Assembly (NCBI GenBank): GCA_015521115.1
Contig: WAOT01000008.1
Span: forward strand, 1-64,000
DNA length: 64,000 nucleotides
Source of the DNA: Desulfurococcales archaeon
Lineage (GTDB): Archaea > Thermoproteota > Thermoprotei_A > Sulfolobales > Acidilobaceae
Direction of reading: 5' to 3'
The notes under the pieces: model-generated
What the model was told of the DNA's origin: nothing
The model's input: only the letters and a program-made list of their open reading frames with translations
Database searches by the model: none
In this document: one piece after another, positions 62,590 through 64,000 of the stretch
How the letters are laid out: every line of letters starts with the position of its first letter
Numbering within the stretch: position 1 is the stretch's first letter
Translations under genes and position numbers: made by a program

Positions 62590-63563
62590 CGCCTCCCAAC
62601 CGCCCTCCAGGCTGCCCACACTATCTCCCTAACCCTGCCAGGCCCTAGCCTTAGGAGAGCTGTAAGGATCTCCACGAGATCCGCCCCCTCCTCCAGCAAC
62701 TCGACCGCCCTCTCAGGCCTAGTCACTCCCCCAACTCCTACAACGACATACTCTCCCGGCAGGAGCTCTCGGAGAACCCTCACCGCACGCCTCACCCTAT
62801 AGTAGATAGGCGCCCCGCTCAGCCCCGCCTGAACCCCCCTCACATAGAACTTGCTCGTATTACCCGCCACAATACCTGCCATCCCTGACTCCCTAACTAC
62901 GTCCGCATATGCATGGAGGAGATCCCTGTCATCCGTGTTCGGGATCTTGAGGAGGAGGGGTATGCGGGAGACTTCTCTAACCGTGCTCGCAACCCTCACC
63001 GCTACATCCGGCTTCTCGAAAGTGCCGTGCTCTTCAGTGTTAGGACAGCTAATGTTTACCTCAGCCCACGCCCCTAGACCGCCTATCTTAGCTACTACCT
63101 CTCTATAGTCCTGGATCCTCAACCCCGCAGCGTTCCAGGCTACTGTGGTGTACCTGGTCTCATACTTTGAGACAGCCTCCTTGACCCGATCAACACCCCT
63201 GCTCGGCAGTCCAAGCCGGTTAATTGCTGCCTCAGGTGTTATGCGGAGGAGAACCTTACGCCCCGCCCCACCATACTTGTATGGGAGGACGCTCCCCACA
63301 ACGGTGAACCCGAGGCAGAGGGCGTCCCCCAGCCAGGTCAGGTTTCCATCCTTGTTCAGTCCGGCTGCAAGGCCCACGGGATTAGCAAGTCGAGCAGCCC
63401 GAAGACCCTTGACCCTAAGCCCTAACGGTTCTGGACACCTACCCCGGGTTAACCTATATGCGAGGCCTTGGAGGGCTGAGGGGAATGAGTGGACGATCCT
63501 ATAAGCAGGCCAAGCCCCTAGCCCCGAGAGGAGGCGCCAAGCAACATCTAGGAGTGCCTCCAT
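62586..63563 (-). CDS. pyrD: Dihydroorotate dehydrogenase
   Basis: A 325-residue flavoprotein that converts dihydroorotate to orotate in UMP synthesis. NPVGLAAGLNKDGN binds FMN phosphate and substrate, EVNISCPNT is the conserved asparagine loop, KIPNTDD is near the lysine strand, and GVGGVTRPERAVELLEEGADLVEI the phosphate loop. The N-terminal extension (about 35 residues, LLSGLGAWPAYRIVHSFP) suggests a class 2-like enzyme associated with quinone. The start at 63563 overlaps the end of the PAP2 gene by 16 bases, so they are co-transcribed. Confidence 0.9.
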   Translation of the reverse strand: MEALLDVAWRLLSGLGAWPAYRIVHSFPSALQGLAYRLTRGRCPEPLGLRVKGLRAARLANPVGLAAGLNKDGNLTWLGDALCLGFTVVGSVLPYKYGGAGRKVLLRITPEAAINRLGLPSRGVDRVKEAVSKYETRYTTVAWNAAGLRIQDYREVVAKIGGLGAWAEVNISCPNTEEHGTFEKPDVAVRVASTVREVSRIPLLLKIPNTDDRDLLHAYADVVRESGMAGIVAGNTSKFYVRGVQAGLSGAPIYYRVRRAVRVLRELLPGEYVVVGVGGVTRPERAVELLEEGADLVEILTALLRLGPGRVREIVWAAWRAVGRR

Positions 63564-64000
63564 CGCCCAAAGAACACCTCCACAAGGTAGGAGGTAACGA
63601 GGCCAATCCCCAAACCCGCTAGAACATCGCCTACATAATGTGCCCCTAGGAGTAGTCGAGATAACGAGACTAGGGCAGACCAGACAAGCGCTAACGGGAA
63701 CAAGCTACCACCTATCGAATAGTACAAGAACACACCCACAGCAATAGCGTGACCGCTCGGGAAGCTGAACACGTCAATAGTTACAAGTTTCGCCACAACA
63801 TTACCCGAGTACCCGGGAGGCCTCTCACGCCCCACCAACCCCTTCAATATACCGCCCACCAGCCCAGCGAGCACAATGCTAACCGTTAGGTTCCTAAGAG
63901 TCTCAGACCTGCAACGGCCCGTAACGTAGAGAACGGCCATGATAGCCGTGTATATGGCTACCGCCGGTAGGCTTGCTGTGGACGAGATAATAGCCCATAG
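63548..64000 (-). CDS. PAP2-family phosphatase, N-terminus cut by window edge
   Basis: The frame is open from the right edge, so the N-terminus lies outside; at least 150 residues are visible. The three PAP2 motifs are KGLVGRERP, FPSGHAI and SRLLLGAHYVGD, all with catalytic residues. Membrane helices surround them. Such enzymes dephosphorylate undecaprenyl-, dolichol- or phosphatidyl-type lipids outside the membrane. It overlaps pyrD by 16 bases at its end. ATG 63940 is internal and only a fallback start. Confidence 0.88.
   Translation of the reverse strand, partial: LWAIISSTASLPAVAIYTAIMAVLYVTGRCRSETLRNLTVSIVLAGLVGGILKGLVGRERPPGYSGNVVAKLVTIDVFSFPSGHAIAVGVFLYYSIGGSLFPLALVWSALVSLSRLLLGAHYVGDVLAGLGIGLVTSYLVEVFFGRWRHS

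Noticed and set aside
1-64000. CRISPR arrays, insertion sequences with transposase, and replication origin repeats
   Set aside because: No regularly spaced repeats, no transposase-like product and no ORB-like repeat cluster were seen.

Overview
The window is from a hyperthermophilic crenarchaeon, most likely of the Desulfurococcales (Pyrodictiaceae or Aeropyrum relatives are good candidates; the genus cannot be settled from sequence alone). The case rests on adjacent ESCRT-III (CdvB) and Vps4-like (CdvC) division genes, a lone TATA-driven 5S rRNA, an inactivated PolB2-type polymerase, a non-catalytic tRNA-splicing endonuclease subunit, aIF2-beta, an Sm-like protein, archaeal pilin and ECF modules, tungsten-enzyme-type aldehyde oxidoreductase, GGAGGTGA-like ribosome binding sites and frequent GTG/TTG starts.

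Region 1 to 12.3 kb is accessory. It holds a VKOR-type disulfide-forming membrane enzyme, a large two-membrane-helix channel-like protein, and a divergent pair consisting of a tubulin/FtsZ-superfamily GTPase and a von Willebrand A (vWA) protein. Next comes a duplicated cassette in which a VKOR is linked to a secreted cysteine-containing protein. One copy of the secreted protein is intact (8487-10445). The other (6484-7604) is broken by three frameshifts and a stop, and its VKOR companion (7719-8200) carries a one-base frameshift just before the catalytic CxxC. Both secreted-protein promoters keep the same 17-bp palindrome beside the TATA box. Small unknown genes and a PaREP1 protein follow.

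Region 12.4 to 19.8 kb contains an ADP-ribosylglycohydrolase, then an operon of two decayed enzymes (a RadA/RecA-fold protein without Walker A and a PolB2-like polymerase with an altered motif C) separated by a small helical protein. After an AT-rich island come three genes built around Roadblock/LC7 domains, one fused to zinc ribbons and a membrane hairpin.

Region 19.9 to 35.1 kb is mostly information processing: RtcB RNA ligase split by a 484-residue homing-endonuclease intein, ArgRS, an MgtE-like transporter, 5S rRNA, cdvB-cdvC followed by a tiny glutamate-rich protein, a tRNA methylthiotransferase, aIF2-beta, an O6-alkylguanine transferase, LSm, Dph6, tRNA-Pro(UGG) with encoded CCA, and an HD hydrolase.

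Region 35.4 to 51.2 kb is rich in surface and membrane proteins: a KvAP-like K+ channel, two tandem beta-helix surface proteins, a membrane-anchored WHy/LEA14-like protein, M32 carboxypeptidase, a GT-C-like membrane protein, a CBS protein divergent from an aldehyde ferredoxin oxidoreductase, a MeaB-type GTPase and a secreted protein.

Region 51.3 to 64 kb carries an AbrB-PhoU regulator, UMP kinase, a complete ECF transporter (S component, fused ATPases, T component), deoxyhypusine synthase, a pilin-ATPase-platform pilus operon, the splicing-endonuclease subunit, a 57-residue coiled-coil protein, dihydroorotate dehydrogenase, and a PAP2 phosphatase cut by the window end.
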